Source: Quillaja saponaria (lineage: Eukaryota; Streptophyta; Magnoliopsida; Fabales; Quillajaceae). Taken from it: 64,000 bases of DNA. The notes beneath the pieces are model-generated. The model made no database searches and was not told the origin of the DNA. It saw nothing but the letters and a program-made list of their open reading frames with translations. A program made the translations under genes and the position numbers. The stretch spans positions 20,627,994 through 20,691,993 of the forward strand of contig CM055614.1 of the NCBI GenBank assembly GCA_029379385.1. Direction: 5' to 3'. Positions 44,906 through 56,533 of the stretch are shown here, in pieces (position 1 is the stretch's first letter; every line of letters starts with the position of its first letter).

Positions 44906-46405
44906 AGTCACAAGGCTGACTTGTGGTAAAGACCAACGTAGCATACATATTGGCTAGTCGTGTTACTACTTCGATGTATAAGCGCATTCAAGAGAAGTTG
45001 GATAAGTATTCAGTTGCTCTATCCATTATAAACCTAGGCAAAGATGGAAAGACTCGTCCATTTTGGGTGGAGGATAGACTGCTGATGGCAAAAGGAAGCC
45101 AGTTGATCATTCCCAAAATAGGGGACCTACGTAAGGTGCTCATGAGGGAGTGGCATGATACTTTATGGGCCAGTCACCTAGGTTGGTAGAGAACTTATGC
45201 CTTTCTGAAACTAAGGTATTATTAGCCTTAAATGAAAGAAGACGCAATGAATTACTCCAAAACGTGTCTTATCTGCCAGCAAGATAAAGTCAAGTGGAAG
45301 AAGATTGCAAACTCGTCCATAGAAAAGTGTGCCTCTGAACTTTATCAGTAATCTCTCAAGAGTAGAGAATTTGTCTACTATATTGGTGGTAATGGATCGA
45401 TTTTTGAAGTATGACACATTCATTCTAACACCAAACTATTGCTTAACAAAAGATATAACATAATTATTCTTTAAATATGTTGTCAAATATTAGGGTGTGC
45501 CAAAGAACATTATTAGTAGCAAGTTCACAAGAACTTTCTGGTATGAATTATTCAACCTACTCAATCCATAATTCAACATCTCATCTAGCTATTATTATCC
45601 ACAAACTGATGGCCAGATTGAGAGATTTAATAGCATGCTCAAGGAATACTTATGCCTTTTAGCCAGTGCCAACTAGAGGAATTAGCCAAAGCCACTAGAT
45701 ACTGCTCAATTTTGCTTTACTACTCAGAAAAATTTTGCGATAAACAAGAATCCTTTTGAGATTGTTACAAGGCAGCAGCTACTCTTACCACACATACTTG
45801 ATAGGCCTTATGCAGGGAAGAGTCTTAAAGCACATCACTTTGCTAAAGACTAAAAGCAGTTTATTGAAATTGCTTGAGCATACTTAGAAAAATTTTCTAA
45901 GAGAGTGAAGAAATGGGCAATCAAAGGACAAAACAACTAAAGTTTCAAGTTGGAGATCTTGTAATGGTTAAGCTTACAAAGGAACAACTAAAGGGACTGA
46001 GGGGGTAGTATCACAAGCTTATTCGTAAGTATGAAGGTCCACTTCTAATTGTTTCTAAGGTTTGGAAAGTTGCCTACAAGATTGACCTTGCATCTTGAAT
46101 GAAGGTACACCCAGTTATTCATATTTGTAACGTGAAGCCGTATCATCCTGATCCAGAAAATCTTGTATGTAACCAGTCAACCAGGCCAGTAGTCAACCTC
46201 AAAAAGCCACCAAGAAGTGTTGTAAAGGAGATTCTAGCTGAAAGAAGAGTGATCATCAGAAGGCACCTATGCCTTGAGTTTTTAGTCAAGTAGAAAGGTC
46301 TTGGAGATGAAGAAATCAGTTGAGACAAAGTGAAAGATTTGTCAGAGTTCAAGCAGAAGATTGAAGACTTTCAAACAGCTGAGTCAATGAGAATATCAAC
46401 CAATT
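44906..46405 (+). pseudogene. Chromovirus integrase with C-terminal chromodomain, broken
   Basis: The HHCC zinc region (MREWHDTLWASHLGW to CLICQQDKVKW, 45150-45300) is followed by core pieces: STILVVMDRFLKYDTFI (first Asp, near 45372-45422), ISSKFTRTFWYELFN where the usual S-D-R-D has lost its Asp, and YYPQTDGQIERFNSMLKEYL (Glu kept). The C-terminal part has FQVGDLVMVKLTKEQL and KYEGPLLIVSKVWKVAYKI. The chromodomain (46210-46360) reads VVKEILAERRVIIRRHLCLE, FLVK-stop-KGLGDEEIS-stop-DK; both stops replace Trp codons. In the family it steers insertion to chromatin. Confidence 0.85.
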
Positions 46406-46415
46406 AAGGGGAGAA
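46403..46415 (+). other. Polypurine tract of the chromovirus
   Basis: ATTAAGGGGAGAA lies between the end of the chromodomain frame and the presumed LTR start TATCACA (a TG to TA change from TGTCACA). Confidence 0.6.
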
Positions 46416-47005
46416 TATCACAATCCATTCTTGTCCAATGCATGTCACACATGGCCACTTTCCTTATGATAGGTAGCTTAACATAGTTGTTGCCCACAAT
46501 GACATTTTTGAAATAAACTCTTTAGATAGAGGGAAGTCCATATTTCAAAACTGTGAAAAATGATGTCTCCTCCTACCAGAGGGATTACAACACAAAAAGC
46601 TCTCTAGGGAAGGATGTATAGTCAAAAAAATCAAAGTTGTACAAGAGCTTATCGAATAAGTGTTAAATGCCTTGGTGTTGCTTATAACTTCCCTTACACC
46701 GAGCCATTATTGTCTACATCATAGCCATGTTGTAATCATTTTGTAAGCATGTTGCTAGCATTGTAATTTGATCATTTTTCAATTAATAAGAAGTTGAAGC
46801 CCTTTCTTGAGAAAATGTGATTTTTGCTTTCTTGCTACATTGTTGCTTACTTCTTTGTGCACTAGCCTTACAAGTCAACACTCAAAGGGCATTTGAGAAG
46901 CTAACTTGTTATTACTAATCAGATTTTGTTTCTTTCAAGTTAGATCTCTTAAAGATTCTAACCGGAGTAATACTAACCACCATCAAGTCCTTTGTGAAGC
47001 TCTTG
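46416..47005 (+). repeat. 3' LTR of the chromovirus (right end uncertain)
   Basis: Starts TATCACAATCC after the PPT. Contains a run typical of the LTR transcription end ('ttttcaattaataagaagtt' near 46775). The right end is placed before E2 gag similarity begins; no second copy is available to define it. Confidence 0.5.
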
Positions 47006-47765
47006 GTCGGTTTCTAACTTTTCTTTATCTCCTTCTTCCTTAGGCCAGGTACCAAAGGATTGTAATTTCTGTGACTGGATATGTTCAATTCCATATTGTG
47101 GGCACAGGTCTTTAATTCTTCAAAAGACCATGGCTTTATCCTTTTAAGGATATACAGAAGCCCCCAGTTCATGCCTTGAATACATATCTCCATAGCAGAT
47201 ATTTATGAAGTTAGCCCTTTGTAATTTAAAGATAGAGTACGCCGCCAGTTGATGTAGTCTATCACTGGCTTACACTTACACTATTTGGTGTTTGTAAACT
47301 TCATCAAACTAATTGAGCACTTGGTACGGTAAAAGTGGTTGAGGAATTCTCTCATAAGCTGCTACCAACTGTTAATTGACTCTGCTTCCAAATCTTTATA
47401 CCAATCAAAAACAGTGCCTTTAAGGGGCCATATAAACTATTTGGCTAGAAGATCACCGTGTGTTTTGGCATTCTAACAAGTTTTCACAAAGTGGGTGATG
47501 TGCTATTTTGGATTGCCATTCCCTTCAAATTGGTTGAACTTGGGAGTTTGGTAGCCATCCAGCATCCTTATGTTGTGGTTTTGTTTGGTGTATTGCTTCG
47601 AGTACATGAGAGAGTTTTGAGTTGGCCCTCCATATTGTGCCTAGGTAATGTTGGTGATGATATCCTACTACTACTAGAGTGAGAATAATGCAAGAGAAGT
47701 GAAAATTTGTTGAGAGGTTCCTCTAGTCTTGATTGCCTTCTCCATATTCTTAGTGGGAGGGTCAT
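47006..47765 (-). pseudogene. E2 gag, minus strand, broken
   Basis: Minus-strand reading near 47095-47200 gives GMNWGLLYILKRIKPWSFEE, the gag block also seen in E1 (GLLYILKGTKSQTFEEL). Neighbouring sequence to 47700 carries decayed gag. It differs clearly from E1 gag although the adjoining leader and LTR are close paralogues, suggesting a patchwork origin. The plus-strand frame 47458-47682 is a shadow. Confidence 0.6.
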
Positions 47766-47769
47766 GGGT

Positions 47770-48360
47770 GGTTCTTGAAAAGTGTGATAGGTTTTGACCC
47801 TCTAGAATATTCCCGTTGATCTTGTTGACAAGATCAGGGATTTGGAAGTCTTTTTCCTCTACTATCTAGTCAGCATCTCAATTGCATGCTCCATGCTTGA
47901 AATTATTTCATCAACAGTGGTTGCGTTCACCATCATGGAAGGCATGACTTCCTTTAAATTAGCCTTTTCGATTGTAGCCAAAATTCCTTCATCATTCAGA
48001 TGTGCAGGTAAAGAATTAAAGTAAGAGCTATCTAAGGAGAAGTAGATGCTTCTTGTTTTGGTGTGACACTTTCTGATCCAAAAGACTTCACGGAAGATGT
48101 ATCTCCGAGCTTCACAGGGTTACCACCTCTTTTACTAGCAAGAACATCCAAGTTGATGAATGGAGTAGCATGCATCTGAGTTTTAGCTTGATGGGAGATG
48201 GCCACGTCAAAAAGTTGATAACCAAAGTTTCCCAGGATGGCAGCACTAGATTTAGCCTTCTTGTCGGCAATAGCTTTCTTGGTGGCAACAGCCCTAATGA
48301 TATTCTTCTTAGAGGCTACTATATTCAGAAGTTGATGTATTTATCGAAAGGAGAAAGAGA
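47770..48360 (-). pseudogene. E2 leader/gag N-terminal ORF, damaged
   Basis: Paralogue of the leader at 13215-13847: the minus strand contains the counterparts of MPSMMVNATT and KKNIIRAVATKKAIADKKA. More stops and shifts than copy A; for example 'gttttggtgtgacactttc' differs by a one-base loss from 'gtttttgttgtgatgctttc'. Confidence 0.6.
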
Positions 48361-48362
48361 TT

Positions 48363-49098
48363 TGTGAACAAATTTTGGACCTGAAATGTAAACATACAAA
48401 ATCATGTATAAATAATAATTTATATATCTTGAATAAATTGGAATAAATTGGTACAAACTATGTTTATGTCCTTATACAATAAAGGGTGAAATCCTCTTAT
48501 TCAATTTCCTAAGAAATTTGTTCAGTCCGAAGGCTTGATAGCTTGATCTCGGTTAAGGAAATGCTATGATTACTGTGAGCTCTGGGCTTGATTGCATGAA
48601 TCTTTTATGGTTTTTGCAAATCTTCGACCAATTTTTATTATCTTGAAGGTATTACAAGGTAACTAATTGTTAAAGTCACAAACTAAAATCCTTGGAGGAA
48701 TTCTTGTCTTTTCACAGAGCTATGGACCTTTAATTTTCTATCCTTTGAAATAGTGAGGGAGATCTCTATTTGTAGAGTTTTGAGGAGAGCTTTATGCCAT
48801 ATGGTGGAGTTTTATTTGACGACCCATGTCATGGCTTTATTTGAGAATATTTGTTTCCTCTTGTCATAATTGACACGTGGTATGATTTTGTTGACCACAA
48901 AATGTCTACATGTAAATTGTTTTAAACGTGTGGTGGCTAGTGATTTGTTCATTTAATGACACATGTTATGTTCTCATTGGTCATTTTTATTGCACCTAGG
49001 AGCATAGTGCGACGCATGACACCTTGTAATTTGGGGTGTTGATGCCTTGTAAGCATCATGTGGTGATTTATCATAAGATTAATTTTTCTCCTCCTATA
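48363..49098 (-). repeat. E2 5' LTR
   Basis: 736 bases, TG at 48363, right end CTCCTCCTATA as in copy A. Paralogue of 13851-14591 and 40719-41449. TATA region mutated. Confidence 0.75.
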
Positions 49099-52054
49099 GT
49101 GAGTTCTATTGTAACCTTAGAACAGAACTACTCCATACTAACTAGATTATACAAAAACATAAATGAAATAGCCATTACAAGTAAACTAGAAAATAAGAAG
49201 AATAAAGTAAAAGACTAAAAGTTGTCATAGCTCAGAGTCTTCACAATCTCCTTGATATCTCTCAACTCACCTGCTCTGGTGTGTTTAACCCCCCAACCTC
49301 CACATCTTTATAAGTATTTTCCTCCTAGTTTAAAATAACTAGGAGTCTCAAATGAACATGTCACGGCACCACATACTTAGCGATGTGGTGCTACTACCTC
49401 TGTTTTCCAACAAAGGCATCTTTATAGTGGTGTCACGGCTTCCTTCTTCCTGACATTGTGGCGTTATCTTCTCTGACTTGGTTATGTAAAATTTGCAAAT
49501 CTGGCACCGCATTCTCTCATGTATACTGCTTTGGCACCTACATCTCTGACTCGATATGTACACTACCAAGAATGTACCGTCATAGTGCCAGATGATGTAT
49601 TATGGCACAATGCTCTCTAACTTGCAGCATATTTTCCATCTTCAGTGGCACCACAGCTTTCAAGTCCTTCACACCGCGACACAACTTTCAACTTCTCCTT
49701 CTTCAATTTGGACTAGGACATTGCTAAAAAAAAATAAATAACTTTTTTAAGCAAAACTACCCATAATTGAAATAGAACACTCCTAACTCCTAAACAACCA
49801 TGGCTTAAATTTAATGCCAATTTTAATTGAAATTTAACTCTAAACTCAAGAATTCAACACAATTTAGGACTAATAAGTGTCGTGAAAAAACTCAACTTTA
49901 CAGAGTTATATTAAGAAGTAGTTAGGAGTGAAGAAACTTATGGATAATCAAATGCATGTTTTTTAGTAATATGATTATGTTGCTAAGGAGACGTAAGAAG
50001 TTATGAAGAATCATAAGCTTAGTCTTTAAAGTTTGCATTTCTGTTCTTTCACCTCCACCCTCCTTAAAAAATGACTTCTAGTGCTTGACATATTGCTAGA
50101 AAATTAATTACAAACAATATCAATGAGAATTAAACTTTTAACCTTTAGTCGAATATTAGACACTTTATCCTTAAAACAGTAATTGCACTCCTGTAATGCA
50201 AATGAGATTACAACAAATCAGTTTCTTAAGGTAAAACAGACACTTTCTAGATTGTAATTGCAAGAAAAATTATAAATAAATAAAAAATACATGAAACTGA
50301 GCAAAATGTTGAAAAAGAAGAAGAAGAACAATGATTATCTTATTATCAAAGCTTCTTTCTAAAATATAGAAACTTATTTGGTATTTATAAATCTCAAATA
50401 GTATCTTATGAAATGTTTAAATTTTTCATAAAGGATACAATCCTAACAGTCACAATCGAAAGACATAATCTTCTACTTTTAAACCAAAAGCTATGACATT
50501 ATGTTTACCATAACACACTACTTTTTGTTTTACACCAAACCAAACTCGTTTTTCTTTTCTTTTCCAATATGGACTACAATATGTCAATTTTTAGTTTCTT
50601 ATATTAATTTTTCTCATTTACCATTAATTTAACAATTTCATCTTAATTATTTTAAATTTCCAACAACTTCACACAAGGATTTCCATCTAAGTTGTTCAGA
50701 TTATGGAAATAATAATATATCACAAAAGAACCTCAAATTTTTTCTAGATCTCTAATTGTTTCCTTTTTCATAAGATGACCTATAGCAAGAAAATATAAGC
50801 ATGGGGAAGATGGAAGTAATAGTTAATCATATAAATGAAAGTGTTTGAACAAGCACAAATTAAGAAGATTGAGAACATCTCTGAACATAAGATTATAGTT
50901 ATATTATTTTTTATATATTATTTAGGTATATTATTTAGGTAAAAATAAATATATATCATTTAAATGAAAGTCATCAATAGCTTTTAGGATATTCTAATGA
51001 TTATAATTTGATTAGAGTTCCAAGGTTTCAAATCTAATTCTCATTGGAATCAAAGAGTAAGGTGTAATTTGAATTGGATTATTTGAATTAAAAAATTTCA
51101 ATTCGAATTAGAATTTAGATGATTTGTTATTCGATTCGATATTCGAAAAATAATTTTTAAAAATATAATTTTTATTAAATTATTTTTTAAAATTATTTTT
51201 ATTAAATTATTTTTTAAAATTATTTTTATCAAAATACTTTAAAAAATTATAAACTTCAAAATTTTATTTGAATCCGAATATGAGACAAATAGAAAATGAA
51301 CTTTCATAATGTTATTCATAGTGCTATGTGCTATTTTATTCTTAGTGCTTTTCTCAAAAGAAAAATGATCTTATAAATAGTTTATTTATATGAGGTTACT
51401 CCATTACTAAATTTGGTCAATAAATTTTATTTTTATTTTTTTTTGTAAGAGAGAAAAAAAAAGAGTTAATTATTAGCAGGTGATGAAGACAACCAACCAT
51501 TATATAATTAAAATGTAAAAAAGTCCATTGGAATAAATAACTTGGTCTGGTAAGAGAGACAAAAAAAGAGTTAAATATTAGTATGTGATGAAGACAACCA
51601 ACCATTATATAATTGGCATGTGATAGCCCATAGGAATAAATAACTTGGTCTCCACACCAAAGTAAATGTGTTGTTAGAGTGAAAGAAGAAATATTTATTT
51701 CCACCAATTTTATTTACTTGGAGTTGAGAATTTTTGTTTAGAATTGGGGATAGAGTTAAACTTTTTTTTTTTTTTTAATATCAAGAGGTTGGGGTTTGAA
51801 CCTACTACTAAGGAGAGGAATGACTTAAAACTCAACACCATGTCAAGTGAACTAAGTTCTAACAAGTGGATAGGGTTAAACTTTGCTTCAAGTCTTCATC
51901 ATATTTCTTGGATGTCTTTGATGTTTTCTTGGTTTTTAGTCAATTGATTAATTGTTGGGTTGTTGTTCAATTCATTCACACTAATAGAAATATAGTACTG
52001 ATTATATTCTTTCAAGTATGTGATGAAGGTTTCAAATTTTTATTGAAGGATACA
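49099..52054. other. No gene; duplicated non-coding tract (copy B)
   Basis: Matches 14592-19844 without the LINE. The GTGGCACC-like motif tract is at 49360-49690. The preserved LINE-free site is AAAAATGATCTTATAAATAG near 51360. Local frames are not shared with copy A. Confidence 0.6.
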
Positions 52055-52408
52055 GTTTTTGTTGTAGAACAATGGGAGAAATTGAGGAATTTTGGAGAAA
52101 TTGAGGGAGAAAGGAGAAGGAATGGGTAGAAGCAAGAAATTGAGATAGAATAAGATGAACCTAGGATTTAGGAAAGCTTGCAATCAACACTTAATATTCA
52201 AATTTGCAAAGATCCCTTACAAAATGCATACTAAGCATTTATAAAGGCATTACATAAACCTAGGGTAGAAATGTAAATAACATAAAATAACAACATAACA
52301 ATAAATACTAATAAATTAAATCCTATATTCTAATTTTACATAATAAAACATATAATTAAATACAATAATAAATTTTCATAAGATTATATATTCATCCCCA
52401 TCAGTTTT
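52055..52408 (-). repeat. Solo LTR, copy B, with target duplications
   Basis: LTR 52060-52403 (TGTTGTAGAAC to CCCCATCA), flanked by GTTTT at 52055-52059 and 52404-52408. Orthologous by position to the solo LTR at 19850-20208, which is flanked by ATTTT on both sides. Confidence 0.8.
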
Positions 52409-53567
52409 TAAGATGGCAAAAGCACTAAAAAGATTAGAGTATGCTTTTCGTAACTATAATTTACTATAAACGCACTTGTCCTTACATTTTATTGTTTTTT
52501 TTTTAAGTAGAGAGTGATTCAAGTTATAGCTGGCATCAATGACCAAGTTATAGTCGCCATAAAATTGATTTGACAAAGCACTTTTCAGTCAGTGCAAACT
52601 AGTCTACATGAAAACAAACATTAATAATATAATAATACATGTTGTGATGGCAAGATTACATAGCCAAGAAATCCAATATTTTCCATTTCAATAAAAGCAT
52701 GTTTCAGATTCTTTTGGATTTAAAAATTCTACCACCAATATGGTTAAGAAAGAAAAAAAAAAGGATTCTTAAACCAGCTATCAATTCAGTTATGCAACAT
52801 ATTATTTTTATACATATTAAAAACATAATTGTTAATGTATGATCTGTCCGATTTCTATATCTATAAAGTAGATCGTATGGACGATCTCCTATTCTCATTT
52901 TGTGTTCCTACAAAGTGAACGAAATTGAATCAAGTAATGATCTCCTTAAAATCACTCGAATATCAAGTTAGAATGAGTTTGATAAGATAATCAAATAGTT
53001 CTCATTTTATATTCAATTTGATAAGTATAATTTTTTTAATATCTTTTTCTATTAATATATAGGCCATTTATAGCTGACTTCATTGGCTAAGCTATTGAAA
53101 AATGTTTTTCTTTTATTAGTCCTTAATTACTGAGTGAAAATCCATGTGTCAGGCCAGAATTAGTTAAGACATGAGATGTATTAACAATAACAAAACAAGG
53201 TTTTCGTAGTGTAAACTAGTCATAAATCAAGAACCACTTACATAGGGTATCTAAAACAAAATGAATAGATGCCATTCATTAGTGGCCTTTATTTTATTTT
53301 AAACACCTTTATAGTCTGAATCAAGACAAAGGAGAAAATTAAGTAATCCTTGGTTGAAAGACCTAACTAATGCTCTAAAAGCCTATTTGGAAGGTCCTAT
53401 AACTTAACTTTATATTCAAACCAAGTTTCCAACTTGGGATTTTAAAAAATTGAAACTAAACAAGTTCTAAAGTAGACTTACAAGTAATTGACAGATTAAG
53501 AGTTGTTGAGTGAACAACAAAAACTAATATATGTTGTGTACAAGAAGATTGAAAGAGAAAACATAAG
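52409..53567. other. No recognised gene (end of copy B)
   Basis: Matches 20214-21345. The phrases 'gatctgtccgat' and 'atcgtatgga.gatctc' are shared. No credible open frame. Confidence 0.6.
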
Positions 53568-54631
53568 TGATGCAGAACAAGGGGAGAAATTGAGAGAGAA
53601 TAAGATGAGCTTAGGGCTTGTTTGGTACGTAAGAATGATCTTTGTAGAATTGGAATGGAAAAGGAAATGAGAATGGAATGCAGATGGAATGGAATGATCA
53701 TTCCATCATATTGTTTGGTAGCGCTAGTGAGAAATAATCATTTCATTCTATTTATTAATTTTTTTATGCAGTTTTTAGACATGAAATAATATTAAGGTTA
53801 TGTTAAAATGATAAAGATATCCTTCTATAGATAAAGTAATAAAAATTATATTATATCAAAATGACAAAATTATCCCTCTATAGATAAAGTAATAAAAATT
53901 AAACATAATTTATGAAAAATATATATTTCTTAATTTTTTAATTAATTTTTTTAAATTATATTATGTATTTATTTATTATTAATTAATTATTATTGTTTAT
54001 TAATATTGATATTTTAATTTGAAATTACTTAACTAATTTATTTATTTACAATGATATGAATAGTATTTTTTTCATTTGACTAAAATGAATTGATTTATTA
54101 TTATTTTTATACACAAATTTTTATTTTTTTATTTTTTTTATTTTATATTTTTAATGTAATATGAAGAGTATTTTTGTCATTTGACTAAATTAAATAATAA
54201 ATATATTTCTTTTATTTATAAATATAATCCCACTCCCCTTAGTGGGTTTGAGGATTCCTAATTCTATGGAATAAAATGACTGGAATGGAATGAGTATTCA
54301 AAGGTTAAAAACATACCAAACAAAAGAATGTTCATTCCATGAAATCATACATGGAATGGAATAGTCATTCTCACGTAACAAACTAGTTCTTAGGGTTTAG
54401 GATGGCTTGCAATCAACACTCAATATACAAATTTTCAAAAATCTTTTATAGAATGCATACTAAGCCTTTATATAGGTATTACATAAACTTAGGATAGAAA
54501 TGTAAATAACATAAAATAACAACATAACAATAAATTCTAATAAAATAAATTCTATATTCTAATTTTACATAATAAAACATAATTAAATACAATGATAAAT
54601 TCCCATAAGATTATATATTCATTCCCCATCA
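53568..54631 (-). repeat. 3' LTR interrupted by a MITE
   Basis: TGATGCAGAACAAG at 53568, CCCCATCA at 54631. Without the MITE and one TTA it is 285 bases, similar to the 317-base partner. Confidence 0.75.
53611..54392. mobile_element. PIF/Harbinger-like MITE with TTA target duplications
   Basis: The element spans 53614-54389. Left end GGGCTTGTTTGGTACGTAAG, right end reverse-complemented GAACTAGTTTGTTACGTGAG, and TTA at 53611-53613 and 54390-54392. The paralogous LTR at 56534-56850 has the empty site (GATGAACTTAGGGTTTAG near 56600). A second set of inverted motifs, 'tggaatggaatgatcattcc', lies inside both ends. No transposase; AT-rich centre. Confidence 0.9.
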
Positions 54632-54689
54632 TTTTCTCATTGTTGGAAAGAAATTTGACCTCGAGTTTTGTCATGAGGGGAGATGAGGA

Positions 54690-55235
54690 TCTCAAGAATA
54701 AAATCCTGCAGCAAGATTAGGGTCAGCAATAAAAACCCTAAAATAAGAACACTATCAAGGACCATAAATGCCTGGAATTGCACTAGGATGATGAAATCAA
54801 TATGTTCGATCTCCTGGACATAGTTAGGCTCGGTAATCTGGTTTGGGACATTATCTATATACTTTTGAACTCCCTCGACATGTATAGCTTAACCACATCT
54901 GATACTATAATCTTATCATCCTGCTCTGAAATGTTGATGTGCTAAAACATTTCTGCAAATGAAAGTACATCTTCTATCATAAGTGAATCGAGAACATCAT
55001 TAGCTTCGTGATCCTTGCTATCATCATTATCAACTTCATGATCTTGGTTTTCTCCATCATCAGATTCATGATCCTGGCTCACATCAGCATCAGCTTCCTG
55101 TATCTGATTGTTTGTCTTAACCATAATGGCCTTAGGTTCATCAGGGTTTAGACCCAACATTGCAAGCGCCTTCCCTAATGTAACACTAAGCTCATCAAGT
55201 TTCCTGTTTTTCCATGTAAGCCTTTATAGGTTCAG
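54690..55235 (-). pseudogene. Acidic ORF downstream of the UEV fragment
   Basis: Minus-strand frame 54942-55160 extends upstream in frame to about 55205 (NRKLDELSVTLGKALAMLGL). It contains three spaced D-H-E units in an acidic stretch (SQDHESDDGENQDHEVDN) and ends MIEDVLSFAEMF before a TAG. I do not recognise the family. It lies between the UEV fragment and the 3' LTR on the same strand and may be part of the same transcript. Confidence 0.4.
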
Positions 55236-55710
55236 GTTTAAGAGGTTTAGATAACATTAAGGTTTGACGAGATTGGGTATACTATAGTGTGTAGTTTGGC
55301 TGGTCATAACTAAGATAGTGAGTCAATGTATTGACAAGCTAAACTAAAGAATGCCCATTCACCCACTATTGCAAATAAGGATACTAACTAAACCCAATGA
55401 AGCAACATAAGGATCAGAACAAGAAAATAAAGTAGGATCTATGAAAACACGGGGTTTAAAGTCAACATAGGACACAAGCAACTCTATGGAAATAGAAACC
55501 CTAGACGTATGCTTAAAAAAGTGTATAGGGATGATTCCTATGATTTCTACAATTTGGGAATGATTGCCATCACGAAATTGAATTGTAGGAAATTCAAGAA
55601 TAAAATATGGATAATGCCTCAAAAGATCATCAATATGTCCTAAAAATAATAGGCTTAGATTTACATGAATAAGCATAATATGATAACTCATGAGGCCATG
55701 ACATGATTTT
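55235..55710 (-). pseudogene. UEV domain fragment similar to ELC/VPS23 (TSG101 family), captured in an LTR element
   Basis: The 110-codon minus-strand frame 55359-55691 follows the UEV fold motif by motif: HIDDLLRHYPYF, FRDGNHSQIVEIIGIIPIHF, RVSISIELLVSYVDFKPRVF, IDPTLF and SDPYVASLGLVSI. In plant ELC/VPS23 the counterparts are H-LL-L-YPSL, a NDG-x-x-x-x-L-x-x-x-GTIP-type strand, the N-I-P-x-x-I-W-LLESYP block, V-x-V-x-PT and a HP-x-V-x-x-SGLVS block. After a frameshift near 55365 the match goes on with LQ-stop-WVNGHSLV, corresponding to the family's LQNWV. Upstream, WPHELSYYAYSCKSKP in another frame fits the GPSALPY region. VPS23 is the ubiquitin-binding subunit of ESCRT-I; this copy lacks the coiled coil and C-terminal box and is broken. 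Confidence 0.6.
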
Positions 55711-55719
55711 CTTTCTTTT

Positions 55720-56533
55720 TTTTCTCTTTATAAATATTTTTTTTCTTTTTTCTTTTTCTACTAAGCTTTTTTTTTTTTTTCTTCTTTTATTCTAAACACA
55801 AATTTAATAAAACAACCTAAAAAGCTAATAAAATTCAAAAACCACAATAAAATAAGAAAATAAATAGCAAAAGTGAGAGAGTAGTACCAAGGTGCAAAAT
55901 TTTAGATAACAAACCTCAAAACTAGAATTAGGAGTCCAAAAATATTAAGAACTGGTCCAAATTCGTCAAGAATCAGTCTAAAATAAGCTAAATTAGATTG
56001 GTCAAATTTACTGAACCGGTCTGGTTAGCACAATGTGTGGCGTTGACATTGCATTATGCTGATGTGACGAAGATGATGGAAAACTAGTGGGTCTGAAGGA
56101 ACTGACATGGTGATGACGTGTCTAAATAACATGGTTGCCCATGTTGTTGGATAACGTGGTGATGACATTGACACCCTAACAATTGCATAGCTGACAAGTG
56201 GCAAAAGGCCTTATGGGGTTGCTAACGTGTGAAGTGGATGTGGCAGAAGAAAGTTTTTGGCACATGTGAGGGCGTGGAACAGTGGTGGTATGGGCTGCTT
56301 GTTAAAGCACAAGCACTGCGAGTGCAGTGCCCATTTGTGGTGTTCTTTACTTCGTTGGCCTCATCTCGCTGTGAGGATCTTAGTGGTGGTCTCGGATTTT
56401 AAGTTGGACAATTTTGATTTTTGAGCACGAGTTTCAAGATAAACTATATATTTTGAAATTTTTAGGAAATTTTTTATTTGAAATCAAATGGGTGTTTGGG
56501 CAATAAGGATTTTTTGTGTTATATTACCAAATT
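55720..56533. other. LTR-element interior without recognised coding sequence
   Basis: T-rich tract at 55710-55800, then a patch of higher GC content (56000-56400) with repeated 'gatgac' and 'aacgtgg' words. On the minus strand this would be the leader between primer site and UEV fragment. No family recognised. Confidence 0.5.

Larger units (their letters stand above)
42213..47005 (+). mobile_element. Chromovirus (Ty3/gypsy with chromodomain), decayed, inserted inverted in E2
   Basis: Plus-strand order: gag, zinc knuckle, protease, RT, RNase H, integrase, chromodomain, PPT, 3' LTR. The chromodomain marks a chromovirus. The 5' LTR is missing. It lies between the E2 3' LTR (40719-41449) and E2 gag (47040-47700), which are on the opposite strand, so it probably inserted into E2 and replaced or accompanied loss of E2 pol. 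Confidence 0.8.
47770..53560. repeat. Segmental duplication, copy B
   Basis: Partner of 13215-21345. About 5.8 kb; copy A without its LINE is about 5.7 kb. Copy B has its own small expansion of an 'aattttattaaattatttttt' unit near 51160-51230. It ends where the LTR element at 53568 begins. Confidence 0.85.
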
